Source of the DNA: CBDCMJ01 sp965224325
GTDB lineage: Bacteria > Chloroflexota > Dehalococcoidia > Lucifugimonadales > UBA3495
NCBI GenBank assembly: GCA_965224325.1
Contig: CBDCYT010000007.1
Location: forward strand, 124,001-188,000
Length of the DNA stretch: 64,000 nt
Reading direction: 5' to 3'
Shown here: in pieces, positions 17,724-26,879 of the stretch
How the letters are laid out: every line of letters begins with the position of its first letter
How positions within the stretch are numbered: the stretch's first letter is position 1
Made by a program: the position numbers and the translations under genes
The notes under the pieces: generated by a model
Databases searched by the model: none
What the model was told of the DNA's origin: nothing
The model's input: only the letters and a program-made list of their open reading frames with translations

Positions 17724-19062
17724 CATGGCTGATCAGACCTTCGTCCATGAGCGCCTTCACTGCGCCATCGAAACCCTCCAGGCTCAGGTCAATGTCAGCC
17801 TCGGTGTGGACGCCGGACAGCACGCCGCTGGTCCGGGACATCAGATCCACACCGCGGACTTGCAGCGCCCGGCGGAAGTTGACCTGGAGTTCCGGAGAGA
17901 CGCTTTTCAGGGAGTTGGCGTCCAGCCACTCTATAGAGCTAGACCCGAAATATATGTGAAACGTGGAAGATTCACCGTACACGCAGGCGGCGACTTCGTA
18001 GCGGTCCACGATCTCTCGTAAGCCTCGACGCAGCCGTTCAGCCATTCGGTCGGCGACCTCTTGCATCTCTCCGGTGGCAACAATTCGCAGGGCCGCATTT
18101 CCGGTGGCGGCGCAGTAGGGGTTGGCGTTGAAGGTGCCGCCGTGGTAGACCCGTTCGTAGCGGTCGTGGTGGGCGTCGCCGGTTTGTTCCATCACCGCCA
18201 TGAACTGGGCCTGCCCGGCCACTGCGCCTCCCGGAAGCCCACCGGTAAGGATTTTGGCCATGGTGCATAGGTCAGGTTCTATGCCCAGCTTTTTCTGCAG
18301 CCCGCCGGGGCTCCAGCGAAAGCCCGTGATTACCTCATCCAGGATCATTACCACACCGTAGCGCCGGGTGAGCTCCCTGACCCCCTCAACAAATCCCGGT
18401 TGCAGCGGCACTGTGCCGTAGGATGCCCCCGACCCCTCGGTTATAACTCCTGCTATCCCGTCATCGCTGGCCAGCGTCTGTTCCAACATCTGCAGGTCGG
18501 GCGGCAGGACAACAACGGACTCCACGGCGCCGCGGGGAATACCGGTGGAAGCGGGAACGTCGAAGGGCGCTGCGTTCCCCGGCATCACGTAGTCGTGCCA
18601 CCCGTGGTAATGAGACTGCCATCGGATGATTTTGTCTTTGGCGGAGTGGGCCCTGGCGATGCGCAAGGCCAGCATGGTCGCCTCGGCGCCCGAGCCCACG
18701 AAGCGGACCTTGTCGGCGCTGGGGACCATGTCGCAGACTTGCTCCCCCCACTCCACCACCGTTTCTACGGGCGCGCCGTAATGGGAACCCCTCGGCGCAG
18801 CTTGCACTAATGCCTCCACCACGTCCGGATGGGCGTGGCCCAGCAGCAGCGACGCGGACCCCAAGCCGAAGTCGATGTACTCGTTGCCGTCCACGTCCCA
18901 CTTCCTCGCTCCCTGGCCGCGGTCCATGGTAATGGGGAACGGTTCTCCGACGTACCCGTCGTGGCCTCCTCCTCCTGAGGGAAAAATCCGCTTGAATCTG
19001 GGGTAGAGAGACGCCGACTTCGGGTTCTTCCGTACGTAGGTTTCCAAGATTGTTTCCGGCAT
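17719..19062 (-). CDS. Class III aminotransferase, glutamate-1-semialdehyde aminomutase-like
   Basis: 447 residues, PLP fold type I. Visible: LGLGSASLLLGHAHPDVVEAL, VRFVGSGAEATMLALRIARA (PLP phosphate), SHYHGWHDYV, MILDEVITGFRWSPGG with the PLP-N1 aspartate, and the Schiff-base lysine in TMAKILTGGLPGGAV. This arrangement resembles HemL, but the sequence departs from true HemL, and no haem genes are near, so a catabolic beta- or omega-amino acid transaminase or mutase is as likely. ATG at 19062 has AGGAGGG. The final codons enter the 14-bp tandem array. Confidence 0.87.
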   Translation of the reverse strand: MPETILETYVRKNPKSASLYPRFKRIFPSGGGGHDGYVGEPFPITMDRGQGARKWDVDGNEYIDFGLGSASLLLGHAHPDVVEALVQAAPRGSHYGAPVETVVEWGEQVCDMVPSADKVRFVGSGAEATMLALRIARAHSAKDKIIRWQSHYHGWHDYVMPGNAAPFDVPASTGIPRGAVESVVVLPPDLQMLEQTLASDDGIAGVITEGSGASYGTVPLQPGFVEGVRELTRRYGVVMILDEVITGFRWSPGGLQKKLGIEPDLCTMAKILTGGLPGGAVAGQAQFMAVMEQTGDAHHDRYERVYHGGTFNANPYCAATGNAALRIVATGEMQEVADRMAERLRRGLREIVDRYEVAACVYGESSTFHIYFGSSSIEWLDANSLKSVSPELQVNFRRALQVRGVDLMSRTSGVLSGVHTEADIDLSLEGFDGAVKALMDEGLISHA

Positions 19063-19167
19063 TGCTCCCTCCTAGTCCCCTGGCGTTCCCGGTGGTGACT
19101 TTCTCACCAGGCTAATCTACCCCAATCAGTGCTGAAGCGCCAGTGGGGTCTAACATCTCCGCTGGGC

Positions 19168-19390
19168 CTTTTAGTTTTCGCGCCAACTCCTATTTCCCCA
19201 TGCACTTATTTCCCCACGTACTTTGGGCTTGTCCAATGGCAGTCCAACATCAAGAACGTATGGATTCCCGCTTTCGCGGGAAAGACAGGTGAGCGGCAGG
19301 ATGGATTCCCGCTCCCCGATCGGGGCCGGGGACAAGCTTCGCGGGAAAGACGGGTGAGCGGCGGGTATGACGGGCGGTACACAAATAAAA
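19168..19390 (+). repeat. Direct duplication, copy 1, with internal palindromes
   Basis: Shares with 19631-19895 an identical block of about 50 bases (CTTTGGGCTTGTCCAATGGC onward to the first palindrome) and the flanking order TTAGTTTTCGC, palindromes, GATCGGGGCCGGGGACAAGC, TATGACGG. This copy has 16 extra bases near 19205-19222. Contains ATTCCCGCTTTCGCGGGAAA at 19264-19283 and an expanded palindrome at about 19303-19346. Confidence 0.85.
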
Positions 19391-19630
19391 GACTCTGGAG
19401 AGGCGTGCAACCTGGGCAATGGAGGGGCGGCGGCGAGAATGGGGAGAGCCGCTTGCTAGCGCGGGGAGAGGCCGGATTATTTTATTTCAGGGCCGTTGTG
19501 AGCCATTGTGAGCCATGGCCTCAGTGGCGGTGGTAAATTTGGCAGGGTGCTAATAGCTGCCTATCAACAGCGTAGGGAGTGGTCGCCGGAGGGGGCAAGG
19601 GCGCGGTGTCGGGAGTTTAGGACCGGGGGC

Positions 19631-19895
19631 CATTTAGTTTTCGCTACAACTCCTGCTTTCCCATGCACTTTGGGCTTGTCCAATGGCAGTCCAACATCAA
19701 GAACGTATGGATTCCCGTTTTCACGGGAATGACGGGTGAGTGGCGGGATGGATTCCCGTTTTCGCGGGAAAGACGGGTGAGCGATGGATTCCCGCTTTCT
19801 GATCGGGGCCGGGGACAAGCTTCGCGGGTATGACGGGTGAGCGGCGGGAAAGACGGGTGAGCGACGGGTATGACGGCCGGCGCATAATTAAAACA
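19631..19895 (+). repeat. Direct duplication, copy 2, with internal palindromes
   Basis: Second copy of the element at 19168-19390. Palindromes of the form ATTCCC(N8)GGGAAT lie at 19711-19730 and, with one end change, at 19752-19771; a longer one follows at about 19788. It ends in runs of GGGTGAGCG-GCGGGAAAGAC type short repeats. No coding frame. Confidence 0.85.
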
Positions 19896-19982
19896 CCCTG
19901 ACTATCTCCGCTGGTATGCTCCCCCCCGAAACCGCGTTCCCGGGTGCCTCATGCTTCCACGGCCGCCTCCGGACGCTGCCGG

Positions 19983-20429
19983 TTATCGCTGGCTCCAGCC
20001 GGGCGTGGGCTCGTTTACGCAATGCAGGAAGACGAAGGCGCTGGTGCGCCCCAATCCCCGGAACTGCCCGGTCAGCTCTTTTACACCTTCGTGATAATCT
20101 AGGTGGTCCAGCGACCGGAGGTATCCTTGGAACGAGCCGTGGGCTGCCGATAACGCCTGTACAGTCTGGGCGTTCTCGATGGTGGCAAGTATTTTGCGCC
20201 GGTTACGGACGATGCCGCTATCATTCATGAGCCGGGCAATATCCGGTTGATCATAAGCTGCAACCTTGTCAACGTCGAATCCGTCGAACCCGAGGCGAAA
20301 GTTATCCCACTTTAAGCGCACCACCTGCCAACTGAACCCAGCCCGGAAAATAGCTTTGGTCAACTCTTCCAAATAGCCGTTATCGTTCTCTGGCGTGATC
20401 TGGGGAGGTGTCTCAATAATGCGCTGCAT
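19983..20429 (-). CDS. DNA-3-methyladenine glycosylase I (Tag)-like protein
   Basis: 148 residues from the ATG at 20429, preceded by AGAAGGATA; the longer frame to 20474 runs into a repeat element. The middle matches Tag: AIFRAGFSWQVVRLKWDNF, GFDVDKVAAYD, DIARLMNDSGIVRNRRKI. The Tag zinc-binding Cys/His residues at both ends are not evident, so it is a shortened or divergent member and may excise a different base or be inactive. A miniature inverted-repeat element begins 13 bases upstream of the start codon, so its promoter lies in or beyond that element. Confidence 0.72.
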   Translation of the reverse strand: MQRIIETPPQITPENDNGYLEELTKAIFRAGFSWQVVRLKWDNFRLGFDGFDVDKVAAYDQPDIARLMNDSGIVRNRRKILATIENAQTVQALSAAHGSFQGYLRSLDHLDYHEGVKELTGQFRGLGRTSAFVFLHCVNEPTPGWSQR

Positions 20430-20441
20430 GGCTATCCTTCT

Positions 20442-20646
20442 GAGCCTGTCTCGTAAAGCTGAGTCGTCCAGCATCCTACGTTTCTGGATTCCCGCTTTCG
20501 CGGGAATGACGGAAGTAGGGAATGATTGAAGCCCGGGAATGACGGGTTATTGAGCCCCATTCAATACAGGTTTAGGCGGTAAATAATAGTAACCCGTCAG
20601 GCTGCGTACACCCAAAATCGTGAGTGGAGACTTCTGAGACAGGCTC
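20442..20646 (+). mobile_element. Miniature inverted-repeat element, copy A
   Basis: 205 bases bounded by perfect 11-base inverted repeats GAGCCTGTCTC (20442-20452) and GAGACAGGCTC (20636-20646). Inside are ATTCCCGCTTTCGCGGGAAT (20488-20507), GACGGGTTATTGAGCC, TTTAGGCGGT, TAATAGTAACCCGTCAGG and CAAAATCGTGAGTGGAGACT. A second copy is at 41520-41703. It encodes no protein, so it would depend on a transposase elsewhere. Clear target-site duplications are not visible. Confidence 0.88.
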
Positions 20647-20839
20647 TTTTGGAAACGACTAGCTGGAATTGGTATGGCAAGGGGAACCATCTGCCGGAGC
20701 GGCGGCACAGGAAGACGGTGGTTAAACGGTAAATTCGATACTCCGGTGGGCCGGGGCGTCTCGAAAGTTGCCTGGGAAAGCCTGTTCCGGCGGCGCACCG
20801 TCATACTGGGGACTTGGGTCAATTAGGCCGGTGTCTTGT
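20647..20839. other. Intergenic remainder after the inverted-repeat element
   Basis: Nothing recognisable between the element and the end of the SirB1-type gene; no convincing terminator or coding frame. Confidence 0.45.
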
Positions 20840-21673
20840 TCAGTTATTCTGTAGAAGCTCTTCTACGTGGTTGATAAGTCGCTGTAATTCTTCAGTTTGG
20901 GCCTCCGGCGGCCCGTTCTCTAGATAGAACCGCAGATCGTCCACAGCTCCACCATAATTGCCCGCTTGATACCTTACCAACCCGCGGTCCCGCCGTTCTG
21001 TCGGTTCCTCAGGGTCCAGGGCCACCAGCCGGTCGATCATCGAGAGGGCCCGTTGATGCTCGTTGCGCTGCAGGTAGACGATCTTCAGGTTTCGCAATAT
21101 TCGGGCAATGTAATCCCGGTTGGTCACCGGCGTCAGGTATCGCCGGTCCCAAGTAAAATTGCCCTGAGTGATCTCGCGCAGGCGTTGGGCGCAATCTTCC
21201 TCTGACAGCAGGATTCCGCGGTGAAACGGGTCAATAAACAGGTCTTCTTCGTCACGATGCCTTGTCAGAAAGTGGCCGGGCATTCCCACGCCCACCAAGG
21301 GAATTTGCAGGCGCTTGCCCACCTCGATGTAGACCAGCGACAACATGATGGGGATGCCCAATCGACGGCTCAACACATCATTCAGGTAACTGTTGCGGGG
21401 GTCGTAGTAGTCTTCGTCGTTGCCCCTGAACCCCACTTCGTCGAAAAGATACTCGTTCAGAGTATTGACGCAATACAAGGGGTCCCGCTCTTCGCCAAGC
21501 CGGTAAGCGGCGGCGGCGGATAGAGAATCCAACGCCGCCAATTCACGGTCGATATCGAGATTAGGATATTCCGTGGCGGCAATTAACAGCGCCGCGTTGC
21601 CTAGGGCAATCTCGCTATCGTCGGACTGCATCAATCCGACGAACTGCTCCCAGATTGATTGTTCCCTGTCCAT
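20840..21673 (-). CDS. SirB1-type transglutaminase-like/TPR protein
   Basis: 277 residues. The N-terminal two thirds is a SirB1 transglutaminase-like domain: NTLNEYLFDEVGFRGN, DPRNSYLNDVLSRRLGIPI, MLSLVYIEVGKRL and VGMPGHFLTRH. The C-terminal part (about 190-275) is a tetratricopeptide region with RNEHQRALSMIDRLVALDP and YQAGNYGGAVDDL. Members are widespread and of unsettled function. A GGGAG site precedes the ATG at 21673. Confidence 0.87.
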   Translation of the reverse strand: MDREQSIWEQFVGLMQSDDSEIALGNAALLIAATEYPNLDIDRELAALDSLSAAAAYRLGEERDPLYCVNTLNEYLFDEVGFRGNDEDYYDPRNSYLNDVLSRRLGIPIMLSLVYIEVGKRLQIPLVGVGMPGHFLTRHRDEEDLFIDPFHRGILLSEEDCAQRLREITQGNFTWDRRYLTPVTNRDYIARILRNLKIVYLQRNEHQRALSMIDRLVALDPEEPTERRDRGLVRYQAGNYGGAVDDLRFYLENGPPEAQTEELQRLINHVEELLQNN

Positions 21674-21925
21674 CTACTCCCGATCTCCCTTGGCGAAGGC
21701 CCCCACCATTATAGCGCCAAACAATGGCCGTCGCAGGGCCAGTTGGCAGCTCCTGGAACGAACGTGGGTTGTTCGCTCCATAAACTTAACAGGTGACATG
21801 ACATAACTAATATTCGGCGGGTTCGCCTGAGTCAGATTGTTCTCGCAATAGACCTGACGGGCGAGGCGACATAACTGCTATCCGGCGGGTTGTTAGGACC
21901 GGGTTGGGTGGTCCCGTTGGAACTT

Positions 21926-22630
21926 CTAGGCCAACAGCTGTTTGGCCATGTCGAAGACCCCCTCGAACATTTCCCGGGTCAGGCGGCCGGTTAGAGTGTT
22001 GTGCTGGCTGGGGTGATAAGAGGCTGCCAGGGTTATACCGCCGGCCAGGCGGTAAACCGCCGCGTGGCCAAATTTGGGACGAGGACTAGGCAACGCCGCG
22101 CCTCGCGCGGAGCAGACGCCCAGGTACACGTCGAAAGCGAATTTACCGAAGACCAAGACCACCTGGACCTTCTTGAGTAATTCAAGCTCGCGGACCAAAA
22201 AGGGAAGGCAGTTGTTTCTTTCTTCAGGGAACGGCTTGTTACCCGGTGGGGCGCAGCGGACGGCGGCGGTGATGTACACGTCTTTAAGAATTTGGCCGTC
22301 ATCCCGGCTTTGGGAGTGGGGCGACTCGGCGAAGCCGAACTTGTGGAGCGTGCCGTAAACCCAGTCTCCGCTTCGGTCCCCGGTGAACATCCGGCCCGTT
22401 CGGTTTGCCCCGTGGGCGGCAGGAGCGAGACCCAAAAGCAACAACCGAGCGTTGGGGTCGCCGAAGCCGGGCACCGGCCGGCCCCAGTACTCCCAGTCGT
22501 TGTACATGGGGCGCTTCTCCCGGGCAACCGCCTCGCGGTGGGCCACCAAGCGCGGGCACTTGGCGCAGGAGACAATGGCGTGGTGAAGATGAGCTAGGCC
22601 GCTTTCTGCTGATTCTAAACCGCTGGACAA
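21926..22630 (-). CDS. Uracil-DNA glycosylase, family 5 (UdgB)-like
   Basis: 234 residues. Motif A region LLGLAPAAHGANRTGRMFTGD and motif B SYHPSQHNT fit family 5 (UdgB), which removes uracil and other deaminated bases without the polar active-site residue of family 1. Cysteines for the 4Fe-4S cluster are present at CAKC near the N-terminus, AAVRCAPPG and GVCSARG. The start is a TTG with no clear ribosome site; the stop codon of the upstream amidohydrolase gene lies 15 bases before it, so coupling is likely. Confidence 0.88.
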   Translation of the reverse strand: MSSGLESAESGLAHLHHAIVSCAKCPRLVAHREAVAREKRPMYNDWEYWGRPVPGFGDPNARLLLLGLAPAAHGANRTGRMFTGDRSGDWVYGTLHKFGFAESPHSQSRDDGQILKDVYITAAVRCAPPGNKPFPEERNNCLPFLVRELELLKKVQVVLVFGKFAFDVYLGVCSARGAALPSPRPKFGHAAVYRLAGGITLAASYHPSQHNTLTGRLTREMFEGVFDMAKQLLA

Positions 22631-22645
22631 CGGCGGACGGACCGG

Positions 22646-23794
22646 TCAGTTCAGGTGGTAGAACTTGACGGCGTTGCCACAGATGATCTTCAGTTTCGTG
22701 GCCTCGGCTAGCCCGCCCAACTGCTCTTCTATGATCCGCCGGGAGTCCGGAAAGAGGCAGTCCTGGTGGGGATAATCCGTGGCCCACATGATGTTGTCCT
22801 CTCCCACCAGATGAACCACGTCGCTAATGCAGGATTCCTGCTGATAGGTGGTCATGCCGTTGCGGCGGAAGTAGTCGCTGGGTTTCATGGAGAAGTTAAG
22901 GTCCCGCAGCCGGTCCTCGTACTGCTCATCGAACCGGTTCAAGATGTAGGGGAGCCAGGTAACCCCTGACTCTCCCAAGACGAAACGAAAGTTGGGAAAC
23001 TTCTCGCAGGCGCCCGACATGATAATGGCGGAAAGCACCTCGACTCCGTCTACTTGAAAAAGCACCGAGTCCATGCCCAATATCTCTAACTGGTATTCCT
23101 TGGCCATCTGATCGTCATCGGCTTGGCGGGACCCGGTGAATCCGGTGGAGTGGAAAGAAATAGGGAAATCGCACTCCGCCGAAGCCTCCCAGACGGGATA
23201 CCAGCTTCGGTGCCAGAGCGGATAAGCCAACCTCTTCACCGGGAGATCTCCACCCTTGAAGCCTAGCTCCGCGCAACGGCGCAGCTCGGCCGTCGCAGCA
23301 GCCGGATCATGATATGGAATCGCGGCCAGGGGGAAGATCCGGTGGGGGTCACTCCTTTTGGCGAAATCGGCGGCCCAATCGTTGTATACCTGGTACACCC
23401 ACGCCGTCATCTCGCTATCATGGATGCGAAGGTTGGTGCCCAGGATTCCGTATATTATCTCGGCGTCTACGCCGTCTGCATCAAGGTCCTCCAGCCGCAT
23501 TTCGGGAGTAGTGGGCCGGGCTTGGGCCCCAGCGTGATGGCCGGTGTAAAACCCCATGTCATGCAACTTATCGATACGAGCCAGCCGTCCCTTCTGATAC
23601 TTGCTGAACCCCGGCCCCACGCCGTTCCACATCCCCACGTTTTTACCCTCGATGAACCAGTGGAGCCCATCTTCCAACTCTTCTACGCGGGGGACCAGCA
23701 GCTTCCACTTGGAAGGGGCCCGATCTGCCCATAGGTCAGGCGGGCACGACGTCATGTCGATATGGTTGTCCGAAGATACAACCCTGTAATCCAT
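22646..23794 (-). CDS. Amidohydrolase family 2 metal-dependent hydrolase
   Basis: 382 residues. Amidohydrolase_2 TIM barrel: SSDNHIDM near the start, LEDLDADGVDAEIIYG, DFAKRSDPHRIFPLAAI, FKGGDLPVKR, FRFVLGESGVTWLPYIL and IMWATDYPHQDCLFPDS with the late conserved aspartate. Enzymes of this group decarboxylate or hydrolyse aromatic and amide compounds; here the first H-x-H reads D-N-H, as is common in the subgroup. GAGAGGA precedes the ATG at 23794. Substrate unknown. Confidence 0.87.
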   Translation of the reverse strand: MDYRVVSSDNHIDMTSCPPDLWADRAPSKWKLLVPRVEELEDGLHWFIEGKNVGMWNGVGPGFSKYQKGRLARIDKLHDMGFYTGHHAGAQARPTTPEMRLEDLDADGVDAEIIYGILGTNLRIHDSEMTAWVYQVYNDWAADFAKRSDPHRIFPLAAIPYHDPAAATAELRRCAELGFKGGDLPVKRLAYPLWHRSWYPVWEASAECDFPISFHSTGFTGSRQADDDQMAKEYQLEILGMDSVLFQVDGVEVLSAIIMSGACEKFPNFRFVLGESGVTWLPYILNRFDEQYEDRLRDLNFSMKPSDYFRRNGMTTYQQESCISDVVHLVGEDNIMWATDYPHQDCLFPDSRRIIEEQLGGLAEATKLKIICGNAVKFYHLN

Positions 23795-24704
23795 CGATTC
23801 CTCTCAAGCTAGTCCAGTGCGGGGTCAAGAACATGCGCCGGACCGTCTTTTAGATGAACTTTTGGATTTTAACTCGACCACGTTGACACCGCAATAGTGA
23901 AAGGCAGCTATTTCAGCAGACATAGTTGGCGACACCACCGGGCGCCGTCAAGATTTGATTTCTCGCGACCACTGGGAGGGGCGCACAATCCTGGGCCTGT
24001 ATCATCAAGCATAGGTCTCCGGGATATCGGCCTTCCGAAGTCTGTTTGTGGAGTCCTGCTTCCCCGGAACAGCGACGACGGCGCGCCGTATTCAACTCGT
24101 ATCATCCCCGCGGGGGTCGAAATATTGGCTGGTCTGCATAGTGCAAATCAATGGTTGGAGACTTGCAGGGCAGGCTCAACCCTTTTCTACCCTGGCTGGA
24201 GGCGATATAGTAAGGCAGCGCCGGGTGGGTGATACCAAGGGTAGGAGAGCGTTGGCCGCCGCTTCCTCGGTGTGCGCGAGCATTGGCGGCCTCGCTCGTC
24301 CCCCGCGAAGGCCAACGGCCGGTACTGGAGCATTTCGTTCTAGTCTAAACTGCCGTACCGTGGTAAACGGTAGCGCTGACGATGTTCCAACCGGGGCTGC
24401 CCCCTAGAGCGTCGACAGGGCGTGGGCGCCAAGAAACCCCAAGACCGGGCTCGTGACTTAGGTCTTGCCCACTGGTCCTAACTATGAGAGGCGCCGCGCT
24501 GGTCCACCCGGAGCATACTGAAGTTAAGACGCTGATGATAAGCTTGGGCAGCAACATCGTCAGTCTTGGAGAGGCGGCCTAAAACAGCATTGCCGTTGCT
24601 AAGCCCGTGGAATGGGCAACGGCAATACGGGTCAATGTCAATCGGGTCAACCGGACCTATGAAGCGCATTAAGAGACCAAAATCGTGAGGTTTCAGGAGG
24701 AGCT
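23795..24704. other. Long intergenic region
   Basis: 910 bases between an amidohydrolase gene (minus) and the gene at 24705 (plus). Several short frames exist but none has family character or a good ribosome site. No RNA gene, known repeat or clear terminator found. Presumably contains divergent promoters and possibly decayed sequence. Confidence 0.5.
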
Positions 24705-25247
24705 ATGCCGCGAGTGAGCATAAACCTTAACCAATCCGATGGGTTGGACGCAGTGAAGGGGCAATGGAAATACGCCGAGGGATACGTTCCTGGCGACCCC
24801 AACGATGGGCTGGTGCTGCGGTCCGAGGGCAGTCCGGCCCGGCTTGCCGACTACGACGACTCATCATGGGCGGTATCCTCAGATATTAGCGCGTGGGCGT
24901 CAATCGGGGCGTCATACGTCACCGGGTTTTCCATTGTTTGGTATCGGATCAACATTACCTTGCCCGAATCCGTCGGCGGACGCGCCACGTCCCGGACCAG
25001 GTTGTTGTTCGAGACCTGTGTAGACGACTACGGCGAAATTTGGATCGACGGCCAATGCAACCGGGACCGGGGCGCGATAGCGGGCTTCAATCAGCCGCAA
25101 CGGGTCGAGGTTTCCGCGAGTCCCAGCCCTGGGGGCCAGCACACCATCGCCGTTCTTGCGGTCAATGGGCCCATGGGCGCTCCCGGGGGAGGGGTTTTCG
25201 TGCGCTATGCCACCCTGAGCTTCGAGTGGCGCGACGACGATCCATAG
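24705..25247 (+). CDS. Uncharacterised beta-sandwich protein, GH2 sugar-binding-like
   Basis: 180 residues, no signal peptide or membrane segment. The pattern QWKYAEGYVPG, YDDSSWAVSSDIS, WYRINITLPESVGG, LLFETCVDDYGEIWIDGQ and HTIAVLAVNGPMGAPGGG resembles the N-terminal galactose-binding-like sandwich of glycoside hydrolase family 2, without any catalytic domain. It may be a stand-alone sugar- or ligand-binding protein. ATG at 24705 follows AGGAGGAGCT. It lies alone, convergent with the duplicated-domain gene. Confidence 0.6.
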   Translation: MPRVSINLNQSDGLDAVKGQWKYAEGYVPGDPNDGLVLRSEGSPARLADYDDSSWAVSSDISAWASIGASYVTGFSIVWYRINITLPESVGGRATSRTRLLFETCVDDYGEIWIDGQCNRDRGAIAGFNQPQRVEVSASPSPGGQHTIAVLAVNGPMGAPGGGVFVRYATLSFEWRDDDP

Positions 25248-25500
25248 GCTGTTCTTCGGGTGTTCTTCTAAAGCGGCTGCCGGTGCACGGCTTATCCGTT
25301 TTGCCTGGCAACCGGCGCCCACGGCGGGCAAGGGCCGGACTCCTGTACTCTGACGGCATGTAATAGCTGAGCCCTGCTAACGGGAACGGCCTTAGAAGAA
25401 TTCGACCGGTCTCTGCCTGTTTCTTCCTTGCCGGTCTCTTTATTGAGAATCCGATACGAGCGCCACGACGGCCACGCACTAGTCTATCTTGCGACCTAGG

Positions 25501-25540
25501 AAAAACGTTAGGGCTGCCCCGGCCCAGCCGGGGCAGCCCT
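25501..25540 (-). terminator. Strong intrinsic terminator (probably bidirectional)
   Basis: 14-base perfect stem AGGGCTGCCCCGGC (25510-25523) with GCCGGGGCAGCCCT (25527-25540). On the minus strand it is followed by AACGTTTTT, serving the gene ending at 25580; on the plus strand by CGCTTTTC, 262 bases after the gene ending at 25247. The rest of 25248-25579 shows nothing else. Confidence 0.88.
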
Positions 25541-25579
25541 CGCTTTTCGGCGCTTAGCGCCACAGCAGCAGGTTTTCGC

Positions 25580-26428
25580 TCACTGCACTAGGTTGGGGGT
25601 CACCGCGGCCGGAAGGCCAACAGACTCCATTTCGCGGGCGCGGGCTTCCACTTTGGGCAGGACCGACACAACCAAGTCTTCGTCCAAGTCGGCGGCGACT
25701 CCGGGATAACCGGCGCGCTCCAGCATAGCCTTCAGCTTCTTACTCTTGAACTGATCCAGGCACCAACTCAGCGGGTCGGGCACCAGGGTCCGGTCCCAGT
25801 ATATCCGGTGGTTCTTATTGCGGGGTCCATAGTGGTAGTGGGGGCCGTCCCAGAAGCAGTCGAAGGCTAACAACTCAGTCTCTTCAGTAAACACCCGGCC
25901 GGTGTTGCCCGCCAGGTCGGACAGCACGTGGATGGCCAAGCCCCCGTCGCCGGAGGCCAGCCGTCGCATCTCCAGGCCGAAACGAATGTTACCCGCGTCG
26001 AAGACGTCGGTGCCCCGGTTGTGCTTTACGGTGTTGCGCTCGGCCATGAATTTGGCCCGTGCGGTGTCTTCCACCTCGTCCAAGCTTGCCGAAACGGCCG
26101 CCATGTCTAGCTGGCTGGCGATTTCCGGGAAGCCGGCCTCCTCCACCATGGCGGGCAAATGGTCGCGAATGGTCTTGACCGACCAGCCGATGGGGTTGCC
26201 ATCGACGGTGTGGTCCATGCGAAACTGCGCGTTCTTACCCCCGGGACCGTAGATATAGCTGCGCTCCACGTCGAAGCAGTTGAACCGTAACAGCGTGGCG
26301 TCGCCGGACTCGACCAGGATGACCACGCCCTGGTCGGTATGGTCCTGAATGTTGCCGTCCCACAACTCGTGCTGGACGATGAAGGTAACGTTGCCCGCTT
26401 CTACCCTAACTCTACCGCTCTGCATCAT
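25580..26428 (-). CDS. Uncharacterised protein with internally duplicated domain (paralogue 1)
   Basis: 282 residues, soluble, no signal peptide. Two copies of one domain of about 110 residues: roughly 8-120 and 145-265. Each copy runs GN-V/I-x-F strand, a hydrophobic strand pair, LLRFNCF or LLAFDCF, then a YIYGPGGKN or HYHYGPRNKN segment, a D-x-T-V/L-x-x-x-P-x-x-W turn and a helix ending in EEAGFPEIA or ERAGYPGVA. The same protein is encoded at 41910-42809. I do not recognise a function. Conserved His/Tyr and Asp-Cys positions in copy 2 hint at a ligand or metal site. AGGAG precedes the first ATG. The strong terminator lies downstream. Confidence 0.85.
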   Translation of the reverse strand: MMQSGRVRVEAGNVTFIVQHELWDGNIQDHTDQGVVILVESGDATLLRFNCFDVERSYIYGPGGKNAQFRMDHTVDGNPIGWSVKTIRDHLPAMVEEAGFPEIASQLDMAAVSASLDEVEDTARAKFMAERNTVKHNRGTDVFDAGNIRFGLEMRRLASGDGGLAIHVLSDLAGNTGRVFTEETELLAFDCFWDGPHYHYGPRNKNHRIYWDRTLVPDPLSWCLDQFKSKKLKAMLERAGYPGVAADLDEDLVVSVLPKVEARAREMESVGLPAAVTPNLVQ

Positions 26429-26879
26429 AGCTGAATCTCCTAACGCTTTATGGCTTTGGCCGAAATATAGCCATGCGTATGGTTTGGTGTCAATAGTCTC
26501 AGCTAGACCTTCTTCCTGAAATGGTTGGCAGAGAAAAGCTTAGTTCGTGGCAGCTTAGCGGTTAGTGAAGAAAAGGGTTCGTGCGGAAACGTTCAATAGG
26601 GCCGTGAATAGGGTTGTACGTTTGCCTAGCCATGAACCGGCGCGGGAGAAAGCCTGAGGGGTAGGGTTGAGACCAGGGGAACCCACAAACGGCCCCGGGG
26701 TTCGGGAGCAGAGGAAGCTTGACACCATGACCTTTGCCGGTATTATGACCGTATGTTGTTGAGTCCTCTGCGCTTCAAGCCATTCCCCTTCTTCGCAAAC
26801 TATTTCCGTGCGTCCGTCAGGCCAGTTCGCGAAGGGGTTGTTCGGAAGCCACGGTTGGACCGGTCCTTCGGAGTAAGTG
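26429..26879. other. Intergenic region between divergent genes
   Basis: About 450 bases separating the duplicated-domain gene (minus) and the DUF59 gene (plus). A small minus-strand frame overlaps the DUF59 start and is not convincing. No RNA gene or repeat found. Confidence 0.5.

Noticed and set aside
17542..18021. 159-codon plus-strand frame across the 14-bp array
   Set aside because: Mostly antisense to the aminotransferase and kept open by the repeat; no protein character.
19168..19895. Possible CRISPR array
   Set aside because: Repeats are palindromes in two duplicated blocks with spacers of irregular length and repetitive content; no cas genes.
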